Source: Schistocephalus solidus (lineage: Eukaryota; Platyhelminthes; Cestoda; Diphyllobothriidea; Diphyllobothriidae). From it: a stretch of 64,000 nt of DNA. The stretch covers positions 105,235-169,234 of the forward strand of contig WEDG01000346.1 in NCBI GenBank assembly GCA_017591395.1, written 5' to 3'. Each line of letters starts with the position of its first letter. Within the stretch, counting starts at the first letter, position 1. This document shows positions 24,796 to 36,765 of the stretch, piece after piece. The notes beneath the pieces are model-generated. The model saw only the letters and a list, made by a program, of their open reading frames with translations. It had not been told where the DNA came from and did not search any database. The position numbers were made by a program, and so were the translations under genes.

Positions 24796-25997
24796 ACTGC
24801 AGTGACAAATTAGATGATGTTGCGCCATCCTCTCTTTACTAGCTTGGTGCCCCCTTAAACGCAGAACGCAATCGCGACTTTCACATGCATGCACACGAAA
24901 CCCTCCCTACCACCCTGATTCACTAGTGTTGAACCACCGCTGACATGAGCCTGAAAATGAATGTGCAAAATAACCGGTTTCGCAGTGTTTTAATCAAAAT
25001 TACAAACACACTTTATTCATTTGTTCGAATTGTAACAAGTTCCAAAATTTCGGTAAAAATTTCATGTCATTGTTTATCTTACGTGTACATTTATGTTTTT
25101 CCTCTCGAAATGTTATTCTGTGTTTCCAATACATCCTGCAGTATTCACTTTCAAACGATAATAAGTCGAAATTTCTACATTTTCAAGCATTTCTTTGATG
25201 AACATTTTGATAATGATTTCTTTTCCCCTTGTTATCTGACTTACTTTCTGCGATGTCTCTCTGCCTCACTCAGCAAGGCTTCAGCCATTTTACTTGCCAT
25301 ACGTCGATATATCATTATTCTGTTCTACCATTTATAGCGCCAAATCTTTCGGGTTAATAGATAAAATTACGTAAACGGCTTTTGTAGACATGTCCCAAAA
25401 TCACTGTTCTTTAATTACCTGTTAATTCATGCGCAATCTGATAGTTTTTACGACTTTTTGGTCCACCCAATTTATAGAAAATTCAACCATCCCTTTTCTG
25501 ACCATCAGAATTTAGAACATTGTCGTTCTCGAAACCATGACATTTTATTTCCTGGAACTTAACCGTAGCCATTCGACGTTTACATTAGCCATATAGGTCT
25601 GGACCAGATAGCATCCATGTTTTTAAAAAAAGACGCGGATGCTTAAGATATTTCCCATCACCATTTTGTAAGATATTTAATGTTGCTATGGTTATTGACA
25701 CCTTTTCTAGCGTGTGTAAGAAATCGTGTATTCTGCCTATCCCCGAACATTGCCAATCTATGTTATTTGATGACGTTCGGCCAATTAACACAATTTGCAC
25801 AACTTCGAATACATTGGAAACCTCAATTAAATATAATGTGATAAAGCACTTAACATGGAATAAATTACTGAGTGCAGGTGATCATCCTTTCACTAAACAA
25901 GGTCTTCTACCACCTATTAGCTCTCTTTCTTTGCTCATGTTCTACAATAAAGAGACGGTGAGCTTTAATTCACATATTTCATTTCGACTGAACTAAG
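24796..25997. repeat. Partial, internally deleted unit and older diverged sequence
   Basis: The unit start is clear to about 24990. It then jumps to sequence resembling the unit near 22480 (ACAAACACAC...TTATTCATTTGTTC). Beyond 25100 the sequence resembles 29720-29960 (shared GGCTTCAGCCATTTT and CCATAC blocks), which suggests ancient copies. Confidence 0.55.
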
Positions 25998-26900
25998 GAT
26001 TTTGAGCGTGTTGATAAAGCTCTCCTTCTCCTGAAACTTTCATCTTTCGCAATGTGTGGTAAAATTCTGAATTTGATATCTTCTTACCTGGGCGCTCAAA
26101 CGAATTTCGTTAAGACCTCCAATGTAATTTCCAATCTCTCATGTGTGTGAAGTGGAGACATTCATGGTAGTGTGGTTGGCCTGCTTTTATTTTATATTTT
26201 TTAAGGATATGCCAGATTTATTTCAGAATGGTAGGCTTTTACGTATGCTGATGATATAAAAAGTGCCTATCTGTATAGTAGACCGATCGCAATATCGTTT
26301 TCGAACTCTTCAATAGCGATTTTCAGCCCTCTAGGTATTTGTACAATTTACAGGTTTCTATTTTTCTTGTTAAACCATCAGTATTAGATAAATTTACGTT
26401 GGGAATAGCCTGGAATACCGATTGTTGGTATAAAAACGTCTCAGTGCAAATGAACGGCAGGAGAAAGAATTGGTCAAGCATTTTCTTAGTAAAATAGTTT
26501 TTGCGTTGGAGAACCCTAATGTGACATAAAAAGAACGTTTCGGGATCATATACATTAATTGCATATGCTTTCGTCGACAGCAAAAGGGATGATTTATCTG
26601 CCGATGCTTTAAAACGGTCGGACATTGATCCGTCTTACCTTTCTGAGGCCGTTTGTCCACTCTCAACCCAGCAATCACCCACAGTCTTTTAAATTTCTAC
26701 TACTCGCGAACACCTTTAGGTATCGTCAGTTCTTTTTGGTATACGCCCTAGTAATATGGCAAAAACTACCCCAGAATATAAATGTCCTTGAAATGTTGGG
26801 TTTTTTTAGCAAATTATCCCGAGGCTTTGGAATTCAGGAAAGCTCTCAAGCATTATGGGTGCCAACACGGCCGAATCAATCTTCTGGCTCAACGTAGTGC
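25998..26900 (+). pseudogene. Second LINE type, reverse transcriptase remnant
   Basis: A different non-LTR family from copies A-E. In order: DFERVDKALLLLKLS (motif A area, 25998 on), LISSYLGAQTNFVK, then GDIHGSVVGLLLF (degenerate GVPQGSVLGPLLF, about 26155). TYADDIKSAY follows with the catalytic YADD at 26244-26255. A decayed thumb comes next, and a C-terminal NTFRYRQFFLVYALVIWQ then LPQNI ends the match (26700-26790). Frames change repeatedly. The YADD box and sequence differ from the FADD family. It is embedded in old tandem-repeat sequence. Confidence 0.7.
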
Positions 26901-27639
26901 GCGGCATCGAGCCCAGTCCAAGCTCCTACCTTGAGGGTAATGGCACTGTCTCTGCAGCCCGCAGAAAGCGGAAAACCGTCCGGACATACACCGTTGTTTG
27001 GTGCACAAAACCGGTTCCTAAGACAGACAGATAGACTGTAAACTCAGTGCAACTTGTGCTAGCCCGCTATCTTTCCAAACTGCTCTCATCCCACGGGCAG
27101 CAGTTTCTTATTCTTAAATGACACACTTTAAGGTAAAACACTAATTACTATATTCCGCCACGAGTTTTTCCTCTGTCAAACTGATTCCTTCTGCACATTT
27201 CTTCCAATATTCCCTGTGTACTGGAATGAAATGCATTGCTTCTACACATAAAGTAATAAACACGTTGAACCTTCACTTGAACAGGTTGCAGTGAATCCCG
27301 CCTCATTACTTTGCTTTATTTTGGTTAAGATTGGGAATATTACCAAATGTTGAAGATAGCTAGGAATGGCCAGTGTGGTCTTCCTTCTCTTTTTCATTAA
27401 TATTCGTCTACTCAAATAAAAACGTACGCGGTATTGGTGGGTCGCGAAAGTGAGTCTCAAAGCACTACCGAACGAGTAATTGCCGTAGCCGGCAAGTGAG
27501 CACCAATTTACCATTATGCTTGTTCTATTTTCAAATCTCTTATACACAGCTGAACAGACCTGGAAATGATTTCTCAAAACGTTAATGTGCCGATAATGAA
27601 ATAATTGAAAAAAACGAACATTTCCCTTTCGGTGAGGAA

Positions 27640-27950
27640 TAAGAAAGATTTTTAAAAAACCTAAAAATACGATTTATTCCAGCAAAAATTGTAAGAAGGT
27701 ATATTTGAATAAATAGTGGGTGAAACAAAGAATATTGTTCTAATGTTTTCTATATAATATATTAAAAGAATGGGTTTCAACACAAACCGACATTCTGACG
27801 TGGCGGAAATTACTTGGAACGCGGTTGTACGATGATCAATATGACAAACCCGCGTTATTCATTATTTCGTATTGAATCACGTTTCGAAATTTCAGTTAAC
27901 ATGTTATGAGATAGCGAATCTAATGTATATACATGTATTTGAAAATATAC
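27640..27950. repeat. Diverged fragment of the 1.7-kb unit
   Basis: Aligns with 22210-22560, including TTTTCTATATAA, GACGTGGCGGAAATTACTTGG-like and CGATGATCAATATGACAAAC blocks. Confidence 0.65.
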
Positions 27951-28189
27951 TTTATTATGTATAACCTAGAAAGTTTATCTATGTACCAGTGCGTCAAATG
28001 CATGGGAGAGAGACGGAAAAAGACGGCAGGTCAATTTGCCTGATCGATGAAAAAGGCCATTACAGCCACTTTTATATTTAAACCTTATAAACTGGTATTT
28101 GCGGAAAAGGGCATGCAAACCAGTAATAATGTCGAGAGCAAACAACCAGGCACCTTACCGAGAGAAAAACTGCACCCATAAACGTGAGA

Positions 28190-28310
28190 ATAGTGAAAAA
28201 CCAACGAGCTCTCTTTTAACAATTTACCGTAACTCCACCTAATTTCAGCGGAATGGGGTGGTTTCTATACCCGTATCCTGTTTAGGTGGCCATACAAGGC
28301 ATTCCTTACT
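28190..28310 (+). repeat. Dispersed repeat, copy 1
   Basis: Blocks ACCGTAA..CCAC, CTAT.CCCGT and ATACAAGGCATTCC match 47500-47590 in order and spacing. The family is unknown. Confidence 0.5.
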
Positions 28311-31300
28311 TTTTTCGTATTGAGGCCTCTTTTACCACAAAAACACCAATAAATGCCTCTATTTTTGTTTCATCTGCTCCTTTCTCACACTTTCTCTAAG
28401 TATTCATTATATTTTCTTGTCTGCTGGGAATGCAAACATTTAAATATACGTTCAATTATAACGAAAGGCTTTAAAAATCTGGTTTCACTCAGTATTTGCG
28501 CTGATGCCATATAGATCACTTTTTGATCCGAAAACCCAAAAAAATATCTTGTCAGAAACAGAGTTTCGATTTCTGGTTCCGATAATTCTGATTTATTTAA
28601 ATTTTCGACAAAGCTACTGCACGTCTTACCGTGCGCTGATACCACCATCTAAGACGCAAAATGAGGTTCACGACACATCCCCATATAGGATTTACTTGCC
28701 TCATAGCTGATTATCCTGCAAAACCCACATATACTTCAAAACATATAACGTTGAATCGTGCTACAACTACATTAAAATAATGTACACAGATATTTTTTAA
28801 GGGTTACTGTCCTTACGACACAGGCAGGAAGGTCAAAATGTCTGTTTATGGAGTTGGCGTATGAATACCACGCCTCAAGCGTTGGCCGTTCCATCTTTGA
28901 GTTACATCGGCCGACGCTGGTGGCCCACTAAAAATCGAGCATCTTTTTCCTGTCAGAAGATGTTAAAATGTAAATAAGCACTACCGAAAGACTGTAATCG
29001 TCCTCATAAAAAGAAAGGGTTCCACACTGAACGACCGGCTCATCATTCAGCTATTTCCAGTCCTTTTACAGATTCGATTCACTTTTCCTCGGCGGAAATT
29101 TGCAGGAATAATAAGCTTCTCTCTTGCCAATGCAGCAAACTGCTACATATCAATTTTGTTTGCAACTTTTGATAGGAACATTGTATGAAACGTCCTATTA
29201 TCTGCAATCATCCTTCGAACTGCCAATGGCCTCTTCTCCTGTGTAAGCTGCAACAGTGGAAAAACACTTTAAATATGTTTATGGTCTAAAAGCTTTTGTG
29301 TTGGACGTTGTCTCACCTTTTATCCTCAAACCTTGCTCCTCTCATGTAGCCCCTGTTTTCATACACCTTTTCATGTCTACGATTTTTAACGTTTGTCGTA
29401 CAGAAAAATTTAATTCTTTCCTCAAATCAATTAATTTTTTCCTCAAGTGTTTTGTCCAGTCACCTGCTCTTCAACTTTTCCGAAGGTTGCTGAATAAGTC
29501 ACTTTATCATTATTCCACTATCGTCCAAATATTCCGCTTCTAACAGATTCCCTAGTACCCTTACTGCAGTTTCTCATATGGTTTATTCTGATCTTACATA
29601 GATGGATAAGGGTTTCTGTGTGTAAGCATTTCATTTCTTGTGTAATCATCCGAATTTAATACTATCACGTGGTATCTCCACCTTAAGAAAACACCTACAT
29701 GGGGCTGTCTCGGCTGGAAAACTACTTTAATCCTTTCCCGTGTTGCCTGTGCGTCTTAGAGTATTTAGGTTGAAACGATTATCAAACCGTTTTTCAAAAT
29801 AGCCAAGCAATTATTTGGTCAAAGTGTTAATAAGGTTGTTTATCCCTTGTACTCAAATCTAATTGCCTCGAATCTTCCTGTCCCATGCGCCACGGCTTCA
29901 GCCATTTTGTTTGGCCATACTTTGGTTTATTATCGTTCTGTTTTACCATTCATTGACTTTTTGTCAAATGAGGTATCCTCACTTTGATTTATACTTTTGC
30001 TTTCTCTATTCAAAGTGATAATCCTTTCACTTAAATTTGTAAACATCTTTATTATATTCCCTTTTGAGTTTTCAATCAAAAAAGTTAATGTCCTCTTTGA
30101 CTTTTAAAGGATTCTTACATTTTCCCCCTCATTTTCTATTATTTTTCCGTTATTTGGTTAGCTTTGGCTAAACAAATATTTGCTGATTTTAAAACGTCTC
30201 CTCAAAACGCTCTCATATATTGGCAATTATTTTAAAATGGTGTATAGTGCTTTGTAGGTGCAAATGTGTTAGAAGTCAATAGTTTTTGCTTAACATCATG
30301 CCACTCGCATTTCGTCAATAGATTTGTATGTTCGCAAAAATCCATGGCATTATATGCAATTCCATTTTTTTCTGATACTCGTTATAAATGACTGCAAATT
30401 CTTTGCCTTTCAAATATAAAAATTTCAGATTCGCGTGTGTCTCTTTATTACATCAAATGAGCACAACTATCGTTAATGGCACTGCATTGGTGCACCGACT
30501 TTAAGGTACGTTTCATGGACGTCCATACGACGCTAGGATCAGACGCAGTACACACCTGTGGTTTATTCGTTGGTATGAGGTTACGCTATGCCCCTACATT
30601 AACCGGAGATCACTCACACCTACTTTTCTTGTTTGAACCGTTTAATTTTCAACATCTTACCCTGAAAGACAAATGTAAGCACATAATTTTTCTAAAAGGA
30701 CAAACTAGGAAAATTAGAGTATTACAAGCACGTTATGTAAAATTATGAAACTGAAAGATTTTCTTTTTAGTCCGAGATGTATTTTTACTATCTGCTTGAT
30801 TAGCTGCGCGAGGGCAAGCTAAGTTACCTCGGTTTTTTAACAGTGGACGTTTTGGAAGTCACTTTCTAATGATACACTAATGCATGAATCCCTAGTTTTT
30901 CGTAAGTCAATCTTTTCACTCATTGAAATTCAAATCCTTATAAATGTCATTAACTATTATGACCATACCCCCAGCTTCTTGTGAATAAAAACAATTAATT
31001 GATATTAAGACATGACCCTACAAATGTGACCCAAGTACACGCTTAATGATTTTGCACGCGGATAATGGAACTCATCGGAAAACCATCTATTTCTTAAAAT
31101 GGACAGACCCTGTTCCGTGCCTTTGTATCTAAAGCACTATTATCTTTTATTCAACTATGGAAATCTAAACGATTTAATTACAGTTTTAGTCGATTTATTG
31201 GCACATTTACTAGCAGACTTATTATTTTGCCTCTCCAGGATGCACAATTTACTTTACTCCACTGAATAATAAAGTTACCAGAATCCGTCAATCAAAAAAT

Positions 31301-32859
31301 TGCAGGAATTTTTAAAATGTCACTTTTGAAATGCTAATATTGAAAAAACGCCACAGGAGTAATGGGAATTAAATTTAGAGTGAAAAGTTTCATTATTAAA
31401 GCTTTCATACAGGAAGAACTTTCACAGCACATATGCAGATATTGGTTTGGTTTCATTCAAAAACTGATACAGAATTTCAGCCATCTGAGTGTAGAACTGA
31501 TTTGAAACAATCTACGGCCCTCAAAATGTTTACACATGGGTTCCAATTTATTTTACCCATCGCGTTCTGAGAACAGTTGTCAACTTTCTTGGTACACAAC
31601 CAAATGTTTTTTTTTCAAATTGCCAAGCATGTTTAGTTTTAATATATGACATATTTCAATGAGCATTAGCTTTTCTTGTTTAAATTTTAAAAAGACCCAA
31701 TGACATTGGACTGTTTAACAAGACTAAAGTTTTTGTCAACCTTAAACCTAATTCTTCGGATAAGAATAATTCGCAGACATTTTTACTTGGGGTTCTGAGG
31801 ATTTTACAAGTATCCACTGACCTTTCTCGTGATTTGAACGCACCTTCAAAGTACAGATCTTACAAACATTTGACCATGATAATTGTTGGAGTAGACGACA
31901 AAATTAATTTAAATTAATTTTAAAATTTAGCTGCCATCTTTTCTGCTCGCCATTTGCATGTTAATCCTTTTATATGCATGTAAATTAGCCTATTTAACTC
32001 ATTATATAACGAATTTTAAACCCATTTGTTAATTTAACAAATAAGGTTATCAGTGCACGACGCAGGCACCGTTTTGAAAGAAGCCCAATTTCTTCAATAT
32101 TTTGAGTCGCATTTAAGGGCCTATATTCATGAGGTCAATGTATGCATTCTTCGGCCATTCATTTGTGATCTTCCGGTGTTGTGTGGTTAATGTTTCAAAT
32201 CTTGTTAATGGTGAATGAAGGATATTTTTTGTTGAACGATCTGGAATTTTACTTTCAAAATAAAGTATAGCTCTCTCTCGCTTAACAGTAACGGAAAACG
32301 TTAACGCCCGCCTATAGTATGCAGGCAGCTGAGTTGCTTTCAAGTAGGAAATGCATGTGAGTAAAAGTCATTTACGTTGTGCAAATTTTTTTATAACCCT
32401 GCAATACTGAAGATAAAAAATCAATAATATATCCCATTGTAAAATGTTAACTAAGGTTAAAGAGGAGGAGCTGAAATTCAATGGTACAACGAGAAATTTA
32501 GCGTAAAAAGGTTTAAAAACGTGAAAATCACAAAAGGTCCAAAACTTAGTAGCATCCTTAAAAGAATCAGTAATTCCAGATTTTTAAATTGGTTTCGAAC
32601 GTACTGTATACCTGACCTAGTGATCAAAGTTCCCACAAACAGAGGCGATAAACATGTTCAGTATATCAACGAGCGATATAAATTACAAAATTCAAAACTC
32701 AAAAGATAGCACACGCATAATTGAAAATATATTAAAGGAGTAAATGAAAAAGATATTAAAAAACAATACAAAAACAAACTTAAATTTCTAAATTGTCTGG
32801 AATTTTGAATATGTTTCTAATATAGCTTTGACAAGGAGCATGTGGCTAGCATCAACTAG

Positions 32860-33518
32860 TTTGACCAGCATATCGATAGATTACTTATCCACTGTCAAAT
32901 TCAGTTGTGATGAAATGCACATGTTTTTCTTCAAGCTAACTGACTGCGAAGCATGAATTGCGAATTAAGAAATTATAAGAAGTTTTTTATTTGGTTATAA
33001 TTTGGTTTACTCCTAAATCGAATATGGTTCATAAGTGAAGAAAGGGAAGGAAATATTTTAAGGCACAAACGTTTTGCTTAATTTCTTTATTTTTTGAGTA
33101 AATGGAACAGGAACGTTTGAAATCTATATGATTACCTAAGATCACACAGATTTCGGAAAAGGTTATTACTTTGAATCAAATTTAAAAAAAGATGGTGAAT
33201 CAACTAATTCAACGGTATGTCTGTTTATTCTCATTCGTGTGAATTACTCTCTCAAAGGCGAGATCAGGAGATGTGGTCCTTCAGAATTTAAATAACAAGC
33301 TTTTAAGATTTCTTTTTGCTATTAATAAATATTATCCCCCTTTTGCATAAATGCAGCGTGTGCATAAACAATGCTTCAGCAAAAATATTGCAGAATCAAA
33401 ATTTATTTCAAACTCTTACAGTAAATATTTAAGATATTCACCTTACGAAAATGAATTTGAATATGCATTTGAAATTGTTATTTTAACCTAAAAGGTGTAT
33501 GAATTTTGTTTCTTTTTA
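32860..33518. repeat. Partial leading copy of the 3-kb array sub-repeat
   Basis: Aligns with 33850-34500 (AGCATATCGATAGATTACTTATCC against CGGCATATCAATAAATTACTTATCC, and onward), so a sub-repeat of about 0.97 kb exists inside the larger unit. Confidence 0.6.
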
Positions 33519-36500
33519 GAAACCCTTTACTGTATTATCATCGTTAATTATTTTTAACATGACCGAAAATTCCAGGTTTTAAAAATGGTTGAGATCTTCA
33601 TAATGAATTATTCTATGCAGCACCACTGTTATGACCTCAATGTTTTCGCATAATATACAAAGCATCTGAAGAGCAAATTCCAGCAAGTTCGTTAACATAC
33701 GTTTATTGATTCATTGGATCTATTTTTTAAATATCTGTCTGAGTTCGGAAGCTGCCTTTGTCATACGAAATTATGACGTATTCTTTCGCCATTGAATTCA
33801 TAATTTGAATATGAATCGGATGTTATAAGACACATGCATCCACATTTTTGACCGGCATATCAATAAATTACTTATCCACCGTAAAATTCATTTAAGCTTA
33901 CCGTCAGAAAAACTGCAAACGAAAAAATGCGAATTAAGAAATGTCAAGAACTTATTATTTGCTTTTAATTTGGGAAACTCCTTAAACATATTTTTTCCAA
34001 ACTGAAAACTAGGATGGAAATATTTTATCCACATATGTACTGGTTAAATCATATTTTTCGGTTCATGGAACAGAAACACCTGTAATCCTTCTTACAACCG
34101 TTGATCATACATATTGTGGGATGCATTTGTCCTATGAACCAGTAAACAAAATGAATGAGATGTTAAACTAGTTTTTTAACGGTCTGGTTATTGATTTTCA
34201 TACGAGTTGTGTACTCTCTCGGAGGCAATGTCGTAAGCCGTTGTCTTTGAGAAACTGAATTACAATCTTTTTTATATTTCCTTTTGGCATTCATAAATAC
34301 AATCCTCCTAATGCGTATATTCAGCTTGAGCATATTTAATCTCAACATGGATTCAGTAAAAAACTGCAAGATCAAAATGTAATGTACAATGTTATGCATT
34401 AAATGCAAGATATACTCCTTACGAAAGAAAAGACATTAGAACCTGCAAGTGTTACTCTAAAAACATTAAATATTTTTCTCGTTTTGGAAACCTTTTACTG
34501 TATTTTCGCTCTCTTTCCTTTTAAACATGTCTCACTCTCAGAATAAATAAATGTTTATTTTAGAGTAAATGCCCATGTTGTAAAGATGGCCTTGATTGTC
34601 ATTATGAATTATTTTATGCATCATCACTTCAGATAAAACTTATCGATGAATGATTTAAAAAAGCCGAACATAGTTGCTAAGCAGATAATTCAGATGAGCC
34701 TAAAAAATTAAGGGCTTTGCCAAGTCAAGATTTTCTTGGAGCAACATACGTCAACTTTCCTTGGAAATTATACACTTATATTGCATATGTATTGAAAATA
34801 ATAATTCGTCTTTCTACTATGTAATGTAACATCACTTAGTGAATTCTTCATCATATATCCCTTAGGTTTAAACTAAATGGAGTTTATTTACATCTGGCCT
34901 ACAATGTAATACTGTCTTTTTATTAATAAGAGCACTGCCATAGCATTTGCAAGGCAAGCCTGATTCTAGTAAAATGAAGACTTTTAAGCCTTAGGAAACA
35001 ATAAATATAATTTTTAATTTAGAAGCCACTATGTGAAATAATTAAACACGTTTGCGATAATCTCCTCAATGACCTTTTAGAAAACTTTGAGCGTAGTACC
35101 GTGTAGAGTTTAATTTTGATAGACCAATTACGTGTCGAGTACACATGCCTATTTAAATCGTGCCATTCGTTGTGGAGGGCAATAATGTTGTGGGTTCGAT
35201 ATCTTCCTTTCGTCTTTGGTATAATAAACGTAAGTTCACATTTAAGTATAAAAATTTAAACATAATTTGAATTCCGTAAAACAAAAACAATAACCTTTTT
35301 TATTGAAGGGGTCGTTTAGGCTTAATTAGTATTGCAGGCCTATCTTATTTTCCCACTCTCTTAAAAATACATGGCTCTGTTCGATGTTGACGCGCAGGAT
35401 ACGAGAAGCTTTAGGTTAATGAGCAAAAAACGAGTCGTTTTTATTAAGTATTGAAGCAGATACTTCTTTCGCATGCTGTAAAATATGTACCATTATTCTT
35501 CTTTATAACACGTTTCTCTCAAACGCTTCCAAATTCATGTTGGATGTTGTTACTAGCTAATGATAATCGAGTTTCATCAGTGAGAGTGATGCTGTAATGA
35601 AGTAGAAATTTGCAATGGCTTAAACTGACTTAATTGTGTCTCTCTTGTCGTTGCCGGCAATTTGCATCTGTATATTCTATAACAGGCCACTGTGCGAGGT
35701 GCTGGAGAGACTGGAGAGGGAGCCTCAACGAAGTGAACAATGCATGAGTTCCAGTAAAGATTGTTGAGCGTTCATCAACGAATGTGTTCTTTGCGTTATG
35801 TACTTACGTCTTACAACATGGATGTGTAGCCCTCAAGCAGGACCAGTGGTTATTTCAACTGCCAGTCGAGGTAGGGACAGCTGCATCAAAAGGATAGAAT
35901 TCTATACTGAATTATCGTTGGCGGTTTTAAATAGGCTTAAGTAGAGATTAAGGAATATGATTAGTAGAGATAGTAAACTATAAGTCGCAAACAATAACTT
36001 AATATCAACCGCAAGCCTGAAAGACAGGCTTAAAATGCTGAAGTGTAATAGAATTCAGAAAGGAAACAAATTAAATAAATCGATGTGTGCATTGTAGTTC
36101 TATTTATAAAGACATGCACTCAGCGAGTAATGGAGAAACGGGATTAAAAAAGGTCACAATCGTTCAAAGTATTCTACTGATTCGACATTTATGTTAGACA
36201 GTGGCGATGATTAATAAATGGTAAAAACATTTAAATGGTAGTTTTCAGTGCAATCTTTACAAAACCATGATATGTTTAAGAGATTCCTTCTGAATCGAAA
36301 AAATTGTAAGTCTTAACAAATATAGCAGCGACTCGGCTTCTCTTACCTATAAAAGAAACAGCATGCATTTATTTTGCCCGTGCTATGCAGGTGTTTTTTA
36401 AACGTGAGTTTCATCCAATACAATCATAAATTAAATAATACCAGGTTATTTAATGTGTCACATACCATGACGTTGGAACAAGAGTTAAAGGTGTACTTTT

Positions 36501-36765
36501 TGTTACTGGGCCTGTCAATAATTCTGGGACTACACGTAATCAAGCAAATTAGACGAGATTTCATATTTTTGAAACGAAAAGTAATGTGAGGTACTTGAAA
36601 ATTAACATAAAATCGGAAAATAAGGAGTCAGCTGTAAGGCGTTTGTCGTTTCTTATAAACTTTACTTTAGTGTGTTAGACTCATATCTGCGCAAAAACGA
36701 ATTTATTTAGAAGTTCAAATTATCTGATTGTTGCTGAACTGTCTTGTTTATTGTGTTTCTTTTTT
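33519..36765. repeat. 3-kb array, unit 1
   Basis: The longest copy. It includes the 293-bp segment absent from unit 2 and one full nested sub-repeat. Confidence 0.85.

Larger units (their letters stand above)
19656..24990. repeat. Macrosatellite of a 1.7-kb unit, three copies plus a partial
   Basis: Landmark GTGAAAAATGAGATGAGG (GTGACAAATTAGATGATG in the last) recurs near 19659, 21365, 23061 and 24799, giving periods of 1706, 1696 and 1738 bp. The copies are nearly identical, with scattered substitutions and small indels. The third unit has about 40 extra bases near 24378. No coding frame is shared and intact over a useful length; a 66-69 codon frame in units 1 and 2 is AT-driven. The function is unknown. 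Confidence 0.9.
26901..32859. other. AT-rich region with ancient repeat copies, no gene recognised
   Basis: Contains diverged relatives of the 1.7-kb unit: 27640-27950 (shared GATGATCAATATGACAAAC), 29720-29960 and about 30560-30600 (ATGAGGTTACGC). A dispersed repeat at 28190-28310 recurs at 47475-47600. Open frames here are short and AT-driven. Confidence 0.5.

Noticed and set aside
30476..30748. 90-codon open frame with a GTACGT donor-like site
   Set aside because: Part of it aligns with the 1.7-kb unit (ATGAGGTTACGC region) and no partner exon in phase was found.
36374..36589. 71-codon frame with a hydrophobic segment in the 3-kb array
   Set aside because: Deleted in unit 2 and interrupted by stops in unit 3 (41680-41820), so not maintained.
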